Of a stretch of 64,000 nucleotides of DNA, positions 16,804-24,913 are shown piece by piece (the first letter of the stretch is position 1; every line of letters begins with the position of its first letter). The position numbers and the translations under genes are program-made. Source of the DNA: Kitasatospora sp. SUK 42 (GTDB lineage: Bacteria; Actinomycetota; Actinomycetes; Streptomycetales; Streptomycetaceae); contig NZ_LFMD02000007.1 of the NCBI RefSeq assembly GCF_015776785.2, positions 483,127 to 547,126 on the forward strand. The letters run 5' to 3'. Under the pieces are notes generated by a model. That model was given only the letters and a program-made list of their open reading frames with translations, was not told the origin of the DNA and did no database searches.

Positions 16804-17970
16804 TCAGCCCGTCACCGCGAAGCCCTGCGCCGCGCCCAGCCGCTGCAGCGAGTCCTGGCCGGGGATCCCGTCCGCCGCCGATCCGGAGTATCCGCACCGC
16901 CGCTGCCAGCCCGCGTACGCCGCGACCGTGAGGCTGCCGAAGGAGCCGTCCACCCACCGCTGTTCGAGCAGCCCCTCGTCCGCCAGCGCCTGCTCGACGA
17001 TCGCCACCTCCGCCCCGTAGGTCAGGTGCCCCTGCTCGGCCGGCGGGTCGCTGTGCGCCGCCGCGACCACGTGGGCGAGCGAGACGGTGCGCGGCCCGGG
17101 CAGGTAGCCGAGCAGCCGCCGCAGCGAGGTCTCGCCCGGAACGCCGTCCGCCGCCGGTCCGGAGTAGCCCAGACTCCGCTGGTAGTCCGCGTAGTTCTCG
17201 GTGTCCGCGTCCGTCCAGTCCGGCCCGGGCCCGGAGTTGTAGTGGGCGCCGAAACCGCGCGCGACCAGCCCCCGCCCGACCGTGGTCACCTGGTAGCCGT
17301 GGGCGCCGTAGCCGTAGGCCAGGCCGTTGACGGTGACCTCGTACCGGGCCGGGCCGGCGCTCGGCGGCGGGGAGCCCGAGCCGCCCGTGAAGACGGGCCA
17401 GGAGCCGGGGTCGGTGTGGTCGTTGTAGGGCACGTGGGCGTGCGCGTACCAGCCGCCCTGGGTCTCCCACACCTGCTCGTCGCGGTGGGAGGAGAAGTCG
17501 GTCGGCAGGCCCATCGGCCACGCGTCGGGCACGCCCCAGGAGGAGATCCAGGCGTGGATCCGGTCCCAGCCGGCGCACGGGGTGTCGACGAGCCTGGGGT
17601 AGACCGCGCCCCCGTAGCGGCAGTACGGGAAGAACACCGCCTCGATCTGGATCACCACCCGCCCGGCCCGGTTGGTGCGGGTCGGGCTCTGGGCCGGGCT
17701 GAGCAGGCTCTTCGAACGGGAGTCGGCGGGGAACAGCTGGGCCATCCGGCCGATGAACGGGTCCCAGATCAGGTGCGGGGCGTCACCGGCCCCGCTGCCG
17801 GTGAAGTACGACACCAGGTCCTCGTAAGGCTCCCAGTCCAACGGCGCGGCCGCGGTCGCGTTGCGGTCCCAGGTGATGTGGGCGATGGCCTTCGGCGGGT
17901 ACTGCTGGTCGGTCGACGCGTGATCGCCGAGGTCGTGCACCTCGGCACCGGGCAGCCACAGCTCGGGCAT
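16804..17970 (-). CDS. Endolysin-like amidase with two peptidoglycan-binding repeats
   Basis: 388 residues without a signal peptide. The N-terminal domain looks like an amidase_2/PGRP zinc amidase: IAHITWD supplies His31 and HAHVPYNDHTDPGSW (177-191) the other zinc ligands and the catalytic DPG region. Two binding modules follow, around YQRSLGYSGPAADGVPG (about 263-279) and WQRRCGYSGSAADGIPG (about 355-371). This is the plan of phage endolysins, yet no holin, portal or integrase gene is nearby. It may be a domesticated lysin or a non-classically exported hydrolase. Confidence 0.65.
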   Translation of the reverse strand: MPELWLPGAEVHDLGDHASTDQQYPPKAIAHITWDRNATAAAPLDWEPYEDLVSYFTGSGAGDAPHLIWDPFIGRMAQLFPADSRSKSLLSPAQSPTRTNRAGRVVIQIEAVFFPYCRYGGAVYPRLVDTPCAGWDRIHAWISSWGVPDAWPMGLPTDFSSHRDEQVWETQGGWYAHAHVPYNDHTDPGSWPVFTGGSGSPPPSAGPARYEVTVNGLAYGYGAHGYQVTTVGRGLVARGFGAHYNSGPGPDWTDADTENYADYQRSLGYSGPAADGVPGETSLRRLLGYLPGPRTVSLAHVVAAAHSDPPAEQGHLTYGAEVAIVEQALADEGLLEQRWVDGSFGSLTVAAYAGWQRRCGYSGSAADGIPGQDSLQRLGAAQGFAVTG

Positions 17971-18286
17971 GCTGGCTCCTCCGAACGGCGTATGGACGTC
18001 CGAACGACGTACGAGGACGTCATTGCCGGTATCGGCAGGTTCACCCCTCGGATTAACCCCAATGGCCCAATGCGCGGCGTTGAACCTCCCAGGCCCGCAC
18101 GGCCGTTCGGATCAACGATGGGAATTCGTCCTCGCGTACGGACCGGGGGCCGCGCCGCGTGCCGCCGGACCCGCGCCCAGCCCTGCCCGGAAAGGGGTCC
18201 GGGGGAAGCCCGGGAGGCCCTCGAAGCCGCCGGGCGGGGGCGTATTCCACCCCGCCACAGCCACCCTGTCAATCGTTGACTTCGGA

Positions 18287-18302
18287 AATGGTCTAGTCCA
18301 CC
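18287..18302 (+). promoter_or_regulatory. DasR-responsive (dre-like) element
   Basis: AATGGTCTAGTCCACC matches the streptomycete dre consensus A(G/C)TGGTCTAGACCA(G/C)T at most positions, with an intact TGGTCTAG core. It follows a -35-like TTGACT (18276-18281) and lies 72 nt before the ATG of the next gene, so DasR bound here would sit in the promoter. The rest of the 403-nt region 17971-18373 shows GC-rich spacer only. Confidence 0.6.
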
Positions 18303-18373
18303 GTAGTGCGCCTCGGCGCCCTCATCTCGCCGCCGCCACAAGGTTTCTGACGATCCGACGGAGAACCACCGCC

Positions 18374-19696
18374 ATGCAAAGAGTCTGCCTCGCCCTGCCC
18401 ACCATGCGGCCCTGTCCCGAGACCATCGCGGACCTCGCCGAGGAGGCGGCGTACGCCGTCGCGACCTTCGGGGCCGAGGTGCACCTCCTCATCCTCGACA
18501 CCACCGACGGCGACGCGTTCGCGCGGAACGCGGGCGCCGTGGCCGCACTGGCCCCCACCCCCGGCGTGGTCGTCCACCACCTCGGCGAGGCGCGGCAGCG
18601 GGAGTTCCTGCGCCGGGCGGTCGAGCGCTCCGGCGCCGCCGACCCCGAACTGCTGCTCGACCTGATGCTCCCGCGGGCCGTCGCGTACGGTTCCTGCGTC
18701 AACCGGCTCTTCCTGGGCGCGGCCGCCCTGGGCTGCACCTCGACGCACCTGCGCAACGACGACGCCGACTTCCAGGTCCTCGACGGCCAGAAGGTCTTCC
18801 CGATCCACCACGAGCTGCTCTCGATCGGTCGGCCGGCCGGCGAGGCGGCGGCCGGCGTGTCCCGCTCCGAGCTCGACCCGGCCGACGCGGACAAGCCGGT
18901 GATGCTGGTCTGCGGCTCCTTCATGGGCGAACTCAACGTGGACATCGGCGAGATCCACGAGCTGGACCCGGCCGTCTACCGCGACGTGGTGCGCCTGTGG
19001 ACCCCGCCGGTGTGGTCGGAGGAGGAGAGGGACGCGATGGTGGACGTCTCCTTCAAGGGCACCGACTCCGAGCCGTTCAGCGCCGACGAGTCCGTCCTCG
19101 GCGTGCCCGACATCTGGGACGTCAACATGTGCAACATCGCCCTGGACCACCGGGGCTACGAGGTGCTGCCGCTGCTGCCCTCGATCGAGACCATCGGCTG
19201 CGACTACGCCCTCCTGCACTCCCTGGTCCACGCCCGGATGCCGGGCGTCGTCCACAACCGCCACATCGTCAACTACTACACACCCGAGCGCCGCACCGGC
19301 GCCGGCTTCATCTCCTACCAGATGCGGTTCGTCAAGTTCCTGCTCTCGATGCTGTACCTGTACCCGGTCTACGGCGGGATGATCGATCTCGGCCGCGGGA
19401 TGCTGGACGAGCGGCACGGGCTGAGGATCGAACCGATCCTCGACCTGGTGCGGGGCAGCGTCGACTGGGACCGGGCCGGGAACGAGCACTGCCTGGACGT
19501 CCTGGACCGCTCCTACCGCAAGCTGGGCGGCAAGTACGCCGAGCTCGCGGACGCGGTGGCCGGGAAGCGGCAGCAGCTCCTGGACGAGGCGCAGGAGGAC
19601 GCCGAGCGCTGGGCGGTGCTCATCGAGGCCTGGGCGCCGATGGTGGCCGCCGCCCGCGCGGAGGGGCTCGGCGCCGCGGAGGTGCCGGCCGGGTGA
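18374..19696 (+). CDS. Glycosyltransferase-like protein, DUF6271-like
   Basis: 440 residues. The N-terminus has alternating strands and helices and an aspartate-rich THLRNDDADFQ motif, as in GT-A-fold glycosyltransferases, where such a motif binds metal and nucleotide sugar. I recall similar proteins as DUF6271; no reaction is known to me. A central part has an IHHELLSIGR stretch and the C-terminus is helical. The start is the ATG at 18374, 72 nt after the dre-like site. The stop overlaps the GTG of a GNAT gene, so the products probably act together. Confidence 0.55.
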   Translation: MQRVCLALPTMRPCPETIADLAEEAAYAVATFGAEVHLLILDTTDGDAFARNAGAVAALAPTPGVVVHHLGEARQREFLRRAVERSGAADPELLLDLMLPRAVAYGSCVNRLFLGAAALGCTSTHLRNDDADFQVLDGQKVFPIHHELLSIGRPAGEAAAGVSRSELDPADADKPVMLVCGSFMGELNVDIGEIHELDPAVYRDVVRLWTPPVWSEEERDAMVDVSFKGTDSEPFSADESVLGVPDIWDVNMCNIALDHRGYEVLPLLPSIETIGCDYALLHSLVHARMPGVVHNRHIVNYYTPERRTGAGFISYQMRFVKFLLSMLYLYPVYGGMIDLGRGMLDERHGLRIEPILDLVRGSVDWDRAGNEHCLDVLDRSYRKLGGKYAELADAVAGKRQQLLDEAQEDAERWAVLIEAWAPMVAAARAEGLGAAEVPAG

Positions 19697-20190
19697 GCGA
19701 GGACCTCCGGATCCGGCGACTGGCCGACGGCGACTGGGACGCCGTGGTCGCGCTGGAGCACGACGCCTACGCTGCCGACGGCCTGTCGGAGGGCCGGGAG
19801 GCGCTGGAGTCCCGCGCCCTCGGCTCGCCGGAGACCTGCTTCGTGCTGGAGCAGCGCGGCACCGTCCGCGGCTACCTGCTGAGCCTGCCGTACCCTCCGC
19901 TGCGCTGCCCGGACCTCGCCCGGCCGGAGGAGGGGGCGTACGAGTCGGGCAACCTGCACGTGCACGACCTGGTGATCGCCGAGGACCTGCGCGGCCGGGA
20001 CGTCGCGCTGGGGTTCATGCGGCACTTCCGGGAGCGGGCGGAGGAGCTGGGCTTCGAGCGGATCTCGATGGTCGCGGTGCGCGGGGCGGACATCCTGCTG
20101 CGGCTGCTCGGCTACCGCGCGCACCGCGAGGTCGAGGTCCCCGCGTCCTACGGGCGGCGCGCGGTCTACATGTCGATGTCGATCCGCTGA
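19693..20190 (+). CDS. GNAT-family N-acetyltransferase
   Basis: 165 residues with the GNAT fold. The acetyl-CoA binding strand and loop read VHDLVIAEDLRGRDVALGFM, a slightly relaxed form of the Q/RxxGxG/A motif, and the closing strands are RISMVAVRG and GRRAVYMSMSI. It is translationally coupled (GTGA) to the upstream glycosyltransferase-like gene, so acetylation of an amino sugar or amine made in the same pathway is a reasonable guess. Confidence 0.75.
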   Translation: MSEDLRIRRLADGDWDAVVALEHDAYAADGLSEGREALESRALGSPETCFVLEQRGTVRGYLLSLPYPPLRCPDLARPEEGAYESGNLHVHDLVIAEDLRGRDVALGFMRHFRERAEELGFERISMVAVRGADILLRLLGYRAHREVEVPASYGRRAVYMSMSIR

Positions 20191-20271
20191 CCTGCGGGAA
20201 CGCGTCGGACGAAGGCGCACTCTTTCGGCCTAGTTCGGACGGCGAAGATCACCCCATCGGGTGAAGCTGGT

Positions 20272-20298
20272 GGCGGCTGCGCCCCGCGCGCAGCCGCC
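20272..20298 (+). other. Leader hairpin before alcohol dehydrogenase gene
   Basis: A perfect 10-bp stem, 20272-20281 with 20289-20298, and 7-nt loop end 31 nt before the ATG of the dehydrogenase gene. It could terminate the upstream operon or affect the leader. Confidence 0.45.
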
Positions 20299-20329
20299 GG
20301 CAGCACCCGCCCGCCCGAGGGAGAAGCGC

Positions 20330-21343
20330 ATGAAGGCCGCCGTCGTCCACGACTTCACCGCACCGCTGGTCATCGAGGACCGCCCGGTACCGGAGCCGGC
20401 CGCGCATCAGGTACGGGTCAGGATCGAGGCCTCCGGCCTCTGCCACACCGACATCCACGCCGCCCGCGGCGACTGGCCGGTCAAGCCGAGCCCGCCCTTC
20501 GTCCCCGGCCACGAGGGCGTGGGCATCGTGGAGGCGGTCGGCGGGCAGGTCCGGCACGTCCGGGCGGGCGAGCGGGTCGCCATCCCGTGGCTGGCCGACG
20601 CGTGCGGGCGCTGCGACCACTGCGTCTCCGGCTGGGAGACGCTCTGCCTCCAGCAGCACAACAGCGGCTACTCGGTGGACGGTGCCTACGCCGAGTACGC
20701 GCTCGCGCACGGCGACTACGTCGTCCCCGTGCCGGACGGCCTCGATCCGATGGACGCCGCGCCGCTGTCCTGTGCGGGCGTCACCACGTACAAGGCGCTC
20801 AAGGTCTCGGGCGCCCGCCCGGGCACCCGGGTGCTGGTCTCCGGCATCGGCGGGCTCGGTCACCTCGCGCTGCAGTACGCCCGGGTCTTCGGTGCCGAGA
20901 CCATCGCCGTCGACGTCACCGACGACAAGCTCGCCCTCGCCCGCCAGCTCGGCGCCGACCACGTGCTGGACGCCCGCACCCAGGACGTCGCCGCCGAGGT
21001 GCAGGCGCTCGGCGGCGCCCACGCGGCCATCGCGCTCGCCGTCAGCAACGCCTCCTTCCAGGCCGCGTACGGCGCGCTGCGGCGCGGCGGCACCCTGGTG
21101 CTGGTCGCGCTCCCGGCCGGCGGAAAGCTCGAACTCCCGGTCTTCGAGACCGTGTTGAACGGCACCAGGGTGATCGGCTCGATCGTCGGCACCCGGGAGG
21201 ACCTGGCCGAGGTCTTCCGGCTGCACACCCTCGGCCGCACCCGCGTCATCCGCGAGACCCGGCGGCTGGACGAGGTGAACGCCTGCTTCGACGAGGTGCT
21301 GGGCGGCGAGATCTCGGCCCGGCTGGTCTTCGACCTGCGCTGA
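20330..21343 (+). CDS. adhP: Zinc-dependent alcohol dehydrogenase, AdhP-like
   Basis: 337 residues, usual for AdhP. Catalytic zinc ligands are in SGLCHTDIH and the GHEGVG motif; four structural-zinc cysteines lie in the segment DACGRCDHC...ETLC. The Rossmann motif GIGGLGHLALQYA binds NAD. It interconverts primary alcohols and aldehydes in the cytosol. GAGGGAGAAGCGC before the ATG supplies the ribosome site. It appears monocistronic. Confidence 0.85.
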   Translation: MKAAVVHDFTAPLVIEDRPVPEPAAHQVRVRIEASGLCHTDIHAARGDWPVKPSPPFVPGHEGVGIVEAVGGQVRHVRAGERVAIPWLADACGRCDHCVSGWETLCLQQHNSGYSVDGAYAEYALAHGDYVVPVPDGLDPMDAAPLSCAGVTTYKALKVSGARPGTRVLVSGIGGLGHLALQYARVFGAETIAVDVTDDKLALARQLGADHVLDARTQDVAAEVQALGGAHAAIALAVSNASFQAAYGALRRGGTLVLVALPAGGKLELPVFETVLNGTRVIGSIVGTREDLAEVFRLHTLGRTRVIRETRRLDEVNACFDEVLGGEISARLVFDLR

Positions 21344-21543
21344 GCCCCGCCGCCCGCCCGCCCTGGTCGGACAACGGCTGCCGCCCCGTGACGGACGGCA
21401 CCCGTGCGGCTGCCGGTGATGCCGGTCCGCCGCGACGTCCGGAGGCTGTTGCGGTTGCGTCTCCGTTCCGTCCGGCGGGTGTGCGAAGCGGCCGACGGTC
21501 CGGGACCCTGGGGGCAACGACTCGTGCGGTGGGGGGAGTTGTC

Positions 21544-22632
21544 ATGGGGGACGGCAGAGAGTTGACACCCGCCGTGGTGGCGGCACTGGTGCGGCTGGCC
21601 CGGGGCGCGGCCGACGGTCCGGAGCAGGCGGTGGCCGAGGTGGTGCGGGCGCGGCTGCGGGCGACACCGGAGGGCGCCCGGGTCGTGGCCTCGGTCGAGG
21701 CGAGCCCGGGCGATCCGCGCGGCCGGGAGATCCTCACCGTCGCCGTCGGCCAACTGCTGGACTCCGACCGGGCGTTCGCGCACTACCTGGCCACCACCCA
21801 GCTCGGGCGGCCCGCCGATCCGCCGACCGTCCACCTGCGGACGGACGTCGAGCCGAGCATCCTGCACCTGCGGGTCGACCCGAGGAGCACCGACCCGGGC
21901 AGCGAACCGGCCACCGGCCCGAGCACCGTCCAGCTCCGCCTGGACCCGCAGGCCGCCGGGGCCCAGGCGGTGGCCACCCGGCGCGGCAACAGCGGCATCG
22001 TCCTCGCACTGGCCCTGCTCCTGGTCGCCGTACTGGTCGCCGTCGGGGTCCGCCTGGGCTCACGCCCGCTGCTCCACCCCATAGGCCCCGAACTGGCGCA
22101 CTCCGCCCGGACCCTGCGCGACCCCGCCCAGGTGCAGGCCGTACTGCCCGACGTACGGGCGATGCCCGGCGGCTGGCAGGTGGAGAGCGGGCCGGTCTCC
22201 GGCACCGGCGCGGGGGACGACGTGCCGTGCCTGCTCCCGGGCGCCTGCGATCAGCAACTCGCCTACGCCACCGTGGCGTTCCGTGCCGCCCAGGTGCACA
22301 GCGTGCAGTTCACCGTGGTCTCGTTCATCTCGGCCGACGCGGCCGGACGGGCCTTCGGCACGATGCTCGACCACGTCGGCGGCGAGGACTCCGCGGCCGC
22401 CGCGACCATCCCGCCGATCGGCGACCAGAGCGCCGCCCGTACGCACGGCGCGGCGGGGGCGGAGGCGCTGGTCCGGGTCGGTTCCACACTGCTGTACGTG
22501 CGCGACTCCGGGCCGGGCGCCCCCGCGACGACGCCCGTGCTGACCCTGTTCGCCCGGCTGCTCGCCGCGCGCGCCCAGCAGGCCCAGGACGGCCGCACGC
22601 CGGACGCCGACGCCCCCGCCGACCCTGCCTGA
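21544..22632 (+). CDS. Single-pass membrane protein with extracytoplasmic sensor-like domain
   Basis: 362 residues. Residues 1-150 are cytoplasmic, beginning with a helical part and containing two similar segments (TVHLRTDVEPS and ILHLRVDPRS, with a third, TVQLRLDPQA). One membrane helix spans about 151-171. The outside domain of about 190 residues has two Cys (CLLPGAC) and resembles PknH-type or lipoprotein sensor domains of actinobacteria. GGGGGAG lies 5 nt before the ATG. No partner gene is obvious and the function is unknown. Confidence 0.65.
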   Translation: MGDGRELTPAVVAALVRLARGAADGPEQAVAEVVRARLRATPEGARVVASVEASPGDPRGREILTVAVGQLLDSDRAFAHYLATTQLGRPADPPTVHLRTDVEPSILHLRVDPRSTDPGSEPATGPSTVQLRLDPQAAGAQAVATRRGNSGIVLALALLLVAVLVAVGVRLGSRPLLHPIGPELAHSARTLRDPAQVQAVLPDVRAMPGGWQVESGPVSGTGAGDDVPCLLPGACDQQLAYATVAFRAAQVHSVQFTVVSFISADAAGRAFGTMLDHVGGEDSAAAATIPPIGDQSAARTHGAAGAEALVRVGSTLLYVRDSGPGAPATTPVLTLFARLLAARAQQAQDGRTPDADAPADPA

Positions 22633-22879
22633 GCACTCCCACACCGCCCCGACCCGAGCGCTCCCCCGCCGACCCGACCCGAGCGCTCCCACACCGCCCC
22701 AGTCCGAGCCCCCGCGCGGAACACCGCCCCTCCCTCGCCCCGCAGGCCCCACCGGCCCGCGGGGCGTTCTTCCTGCCCGCATGCCCCCCGTCGCCCGAAT
22801 GCATGTATCGCTCTCTTGACTGGCGTCACGAGCACGCCATACTGGCTTCACTCCCGCTCGCACGATGAGGTGCCCGCCC

Positions 22880-24913
22880 ATGGAGCTCTCCCCCTCAGCG
22901 CACGTGGACACGTTCTGTCGCGACCATCTCCCACCCTTCGACCAGTGGCCCGAACTCCTCTTCGATCTCCCGGAGTTGAAGTATCCGGACCGGCTGAACT
23001 GCGCCTCCGCCCTGCTCGACGACACCATCACCCGGTTCGGCCCTGACCGCCGCTGCCTGCTCACCCCCACCGAACGGTGGTCCTACGGCGAACTCCGCGA
23101 CCACGCCGACCGGATCGCCCGCCTGCTGACCGAGGAGCTGGGCCTGACCACCGGCAACCGGGTCCTGCTGCGCGGCCCCAACACGCCCTGGATGGCGGCC
23201 TGTTGGCTCGGCGTCCTGAAGGCCGGCCTGGTCGTGGTCACCACCGTGCCACTGCTGCGCGCGGCCGAGCTGACCGAGATCGTCCGGATCGCCCGGCCCG
23301 CCCTCGCCCTGTGCGACCACCGCTTCCTCGCCGAGCTCGACCGGGCGGCCGCCGACGCCCCCGACCTGCGCGTCCTCCCCTTCGGCGGCACCGCCCCCGA
23401 GGACCTGACCGCCCGCTGCGCCAGCCGGCGCGCCGACTTCACCGCCGTCCCGACCGCCGCCGACGACGTCGCACTGATCGCCTTCACCTCCGGGACCACC
23501 GGCCACCCGAAGGCCACCCTGCACTTCCACCGCGACGTGCTCGCCAACGCCGACACCTTCTCCCGCCACCTGCTGCGCCCCACCCCCGACGACCTCTTCG
23601 CCGGCACCCCGCCACTCGGCTTCACCTTCGGCCTCGGCGGCCTGCTGGTCTTCCCGCTGCGGGCCGGCGCCGCCAGCCTGCTGCTGGAGCAGGCCACCCC
23701 CGAACAGCTGGCCGAACAGGTCGGCCGGCACGGCGTGAGCGTGCTGTTCACCGCCCCGACCGCCTACCGGGCGATCCTGGCCTCCGGTCTCGCCGACCGG
23801 CTGGCCGGCGTACGGCGCTGCGTCTCGGCGGGTGAACCGCTGCCCGCCGCCGTCTGGGAGTCCTTCCACGCGGCCACCGGGCAGCGGCTGATCGACGGCC
23901 TCGGTGCCACCGAGCTGCTGCACGTGTTCATCTCCGCCGCCGACCAGGACATCCGCCCCGGCTCCACCGGCCGGACCGTCCCCGGCTACCGGGCCGCGAT
24001 CCTGGACGAGCACGGCGCCCCCGTGCCGGACGGCGAGCCCGGACTGCTCGCGGTCAAGGGCCCGACCGGCTGCCGCTACCTGGACGACGCCCGTCAGCGC
24101 GACTACGTCCACGACGGCTGGAACCTCACCGGCGACACCTACGTCCGCGACCGGGACGGCTACTTCTGGTACCAGGCGCGCAACGACGACATGATCGTCT
24201 CGGCCGGCTACAACATCGCCGGACCCGAGGTCGAGCAGGCACTCGCCGCCCACCCTGCCGTGGCCGACTGCGCCGTGGTCGGTGCGCCGGACGCCCGGCG
24301 CGGCACGGTGGTCAAGGCGTACGTGGTGCTGCGCCCGGGCACCCCGGCCGGACCGGAGACGGTCCAGGCGCTCCAGGAGCACGTCAAACGCACCATCGCG
24401 CCGTACAAGTACCCGCGCGCCGTCGAGTTCGTGCCCGTGCTGCCGCGCACCGCGACCGGCAAGCTGCTGCGCGCCGAACTCCGCAGGAGGTCCGCCCTGA
24501 CCCCCGCCAGCGTGGCCATAGAGCGCCGGGTCGAGTGGTCCGACACCGACGCGGCCGGGCACTACCACTTCTCCGCCGTGCAGCGCTGGGCCGAGGCGGC
24601 CGAGGCGACGCTGCTGCGCCGGCTCGGGCTGGCCGACCTGTTCGGGCGGATCCCCCGGGTGCACTTCGAGGCCGACTACCGGGAGCGGCTCTGGTTCGGG
24701 GACGTCGTCCGCACCGAGCTGCGGGTGGTCCGGGTCGGCGGTTCCTCGCTGCACTACGCCTTCGAGGTGCACGGCCCGCAGGGCCTGGCCGCCAGCGGCC
24801 GGATGTCGGTGGTGCACGCCGCGCCGCGCGCCGGGGGCGCCGAGCCCTGGCCCACGCCGGTGCGCCAGGCGCTGACGGAGGCCGGACCGCAGCCGCCGGA
24901 GGTGCTCGCATGA
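22880..24913 (+). CDS. Aroyl-CoA (salicylyl-CoA) ligase fused to hotdog thioesterase
   Basis: 677 residues. Residues 1-540 are an ANL ligase close to 2-aminobenzoate/benzoate-CoA ligases: the AMP motif TSGTTGHPKA (203-212), later GWNLTGDTY, and the catalytic Lys in RTATGKLLR. Residues about 544-677 form a YbgC/4-hydroxybenzoyl-CoA thioesterase domain with the signature VEWSDTDAAGHYH. The ligase should activate salicylate; the thioesterase could release gentisate from gentisyl-CoA after hydroxylation. The ATG at 22880 has GAGGTG 8 nt upstream; an ATG at 22865 is in frame. The stop overlaps the next start. Confidence 0.8.
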   Translation: MELSPSAHVDTFCRDHLPPFDQWPELLFDLPELKYPDRLNCASALLDDTITRFGPDRRCLLTPTERWSYGELRDHADRIARLLTEELGLTTGNRVLLRGPNTPWMAACWLGVLKAGLVVVTTVPLLRAAELTEIVRIARPALALCDHRFLAELDRAAADAPDLRVLPFGGTAPEDLTARCASRRADFTAVPTAADDVALIAFTSGTTGHPKATLHFHRDVLANADTFSRHLLRPTPDDLFAGTPPLGFTFGLGGLLVFPLRAGAASLLLEQATPEQLAEQVGRHGVSVLFTAPTAYRAILASGLADRLAGVRRCVSAGEPLPAAVWESFHAATGQRLIDGLGATELLHVFISAADQDIRPGSTGRTVPGYRAAILDEHGAPVPDGEPGLLAVKGPTGCRYLDDARQRDYVHDGWNLTGDTYVRDRDGYFWYQARNDDMIVSAGYNIAGPEVEQALAAHPAVADCAVVGAPDARRGTVVKAYVVLRPGTPAGPETVQALQEHVKRTIAPYKYPRAVEFVPVLPRTATGKLLRAELRRRSALTPASVAIERRVEWSDTDAAGHYHFSAVQRWAEAAEATLLRRLGLADLFGRIPRVHFEADYRERLWFGDVVRTELRVVRVGGSSLHYAFEVHGPQGLAASGRMSVVHAAPRAGGAEPWPTPVRQALTEAGPQPPEVLA

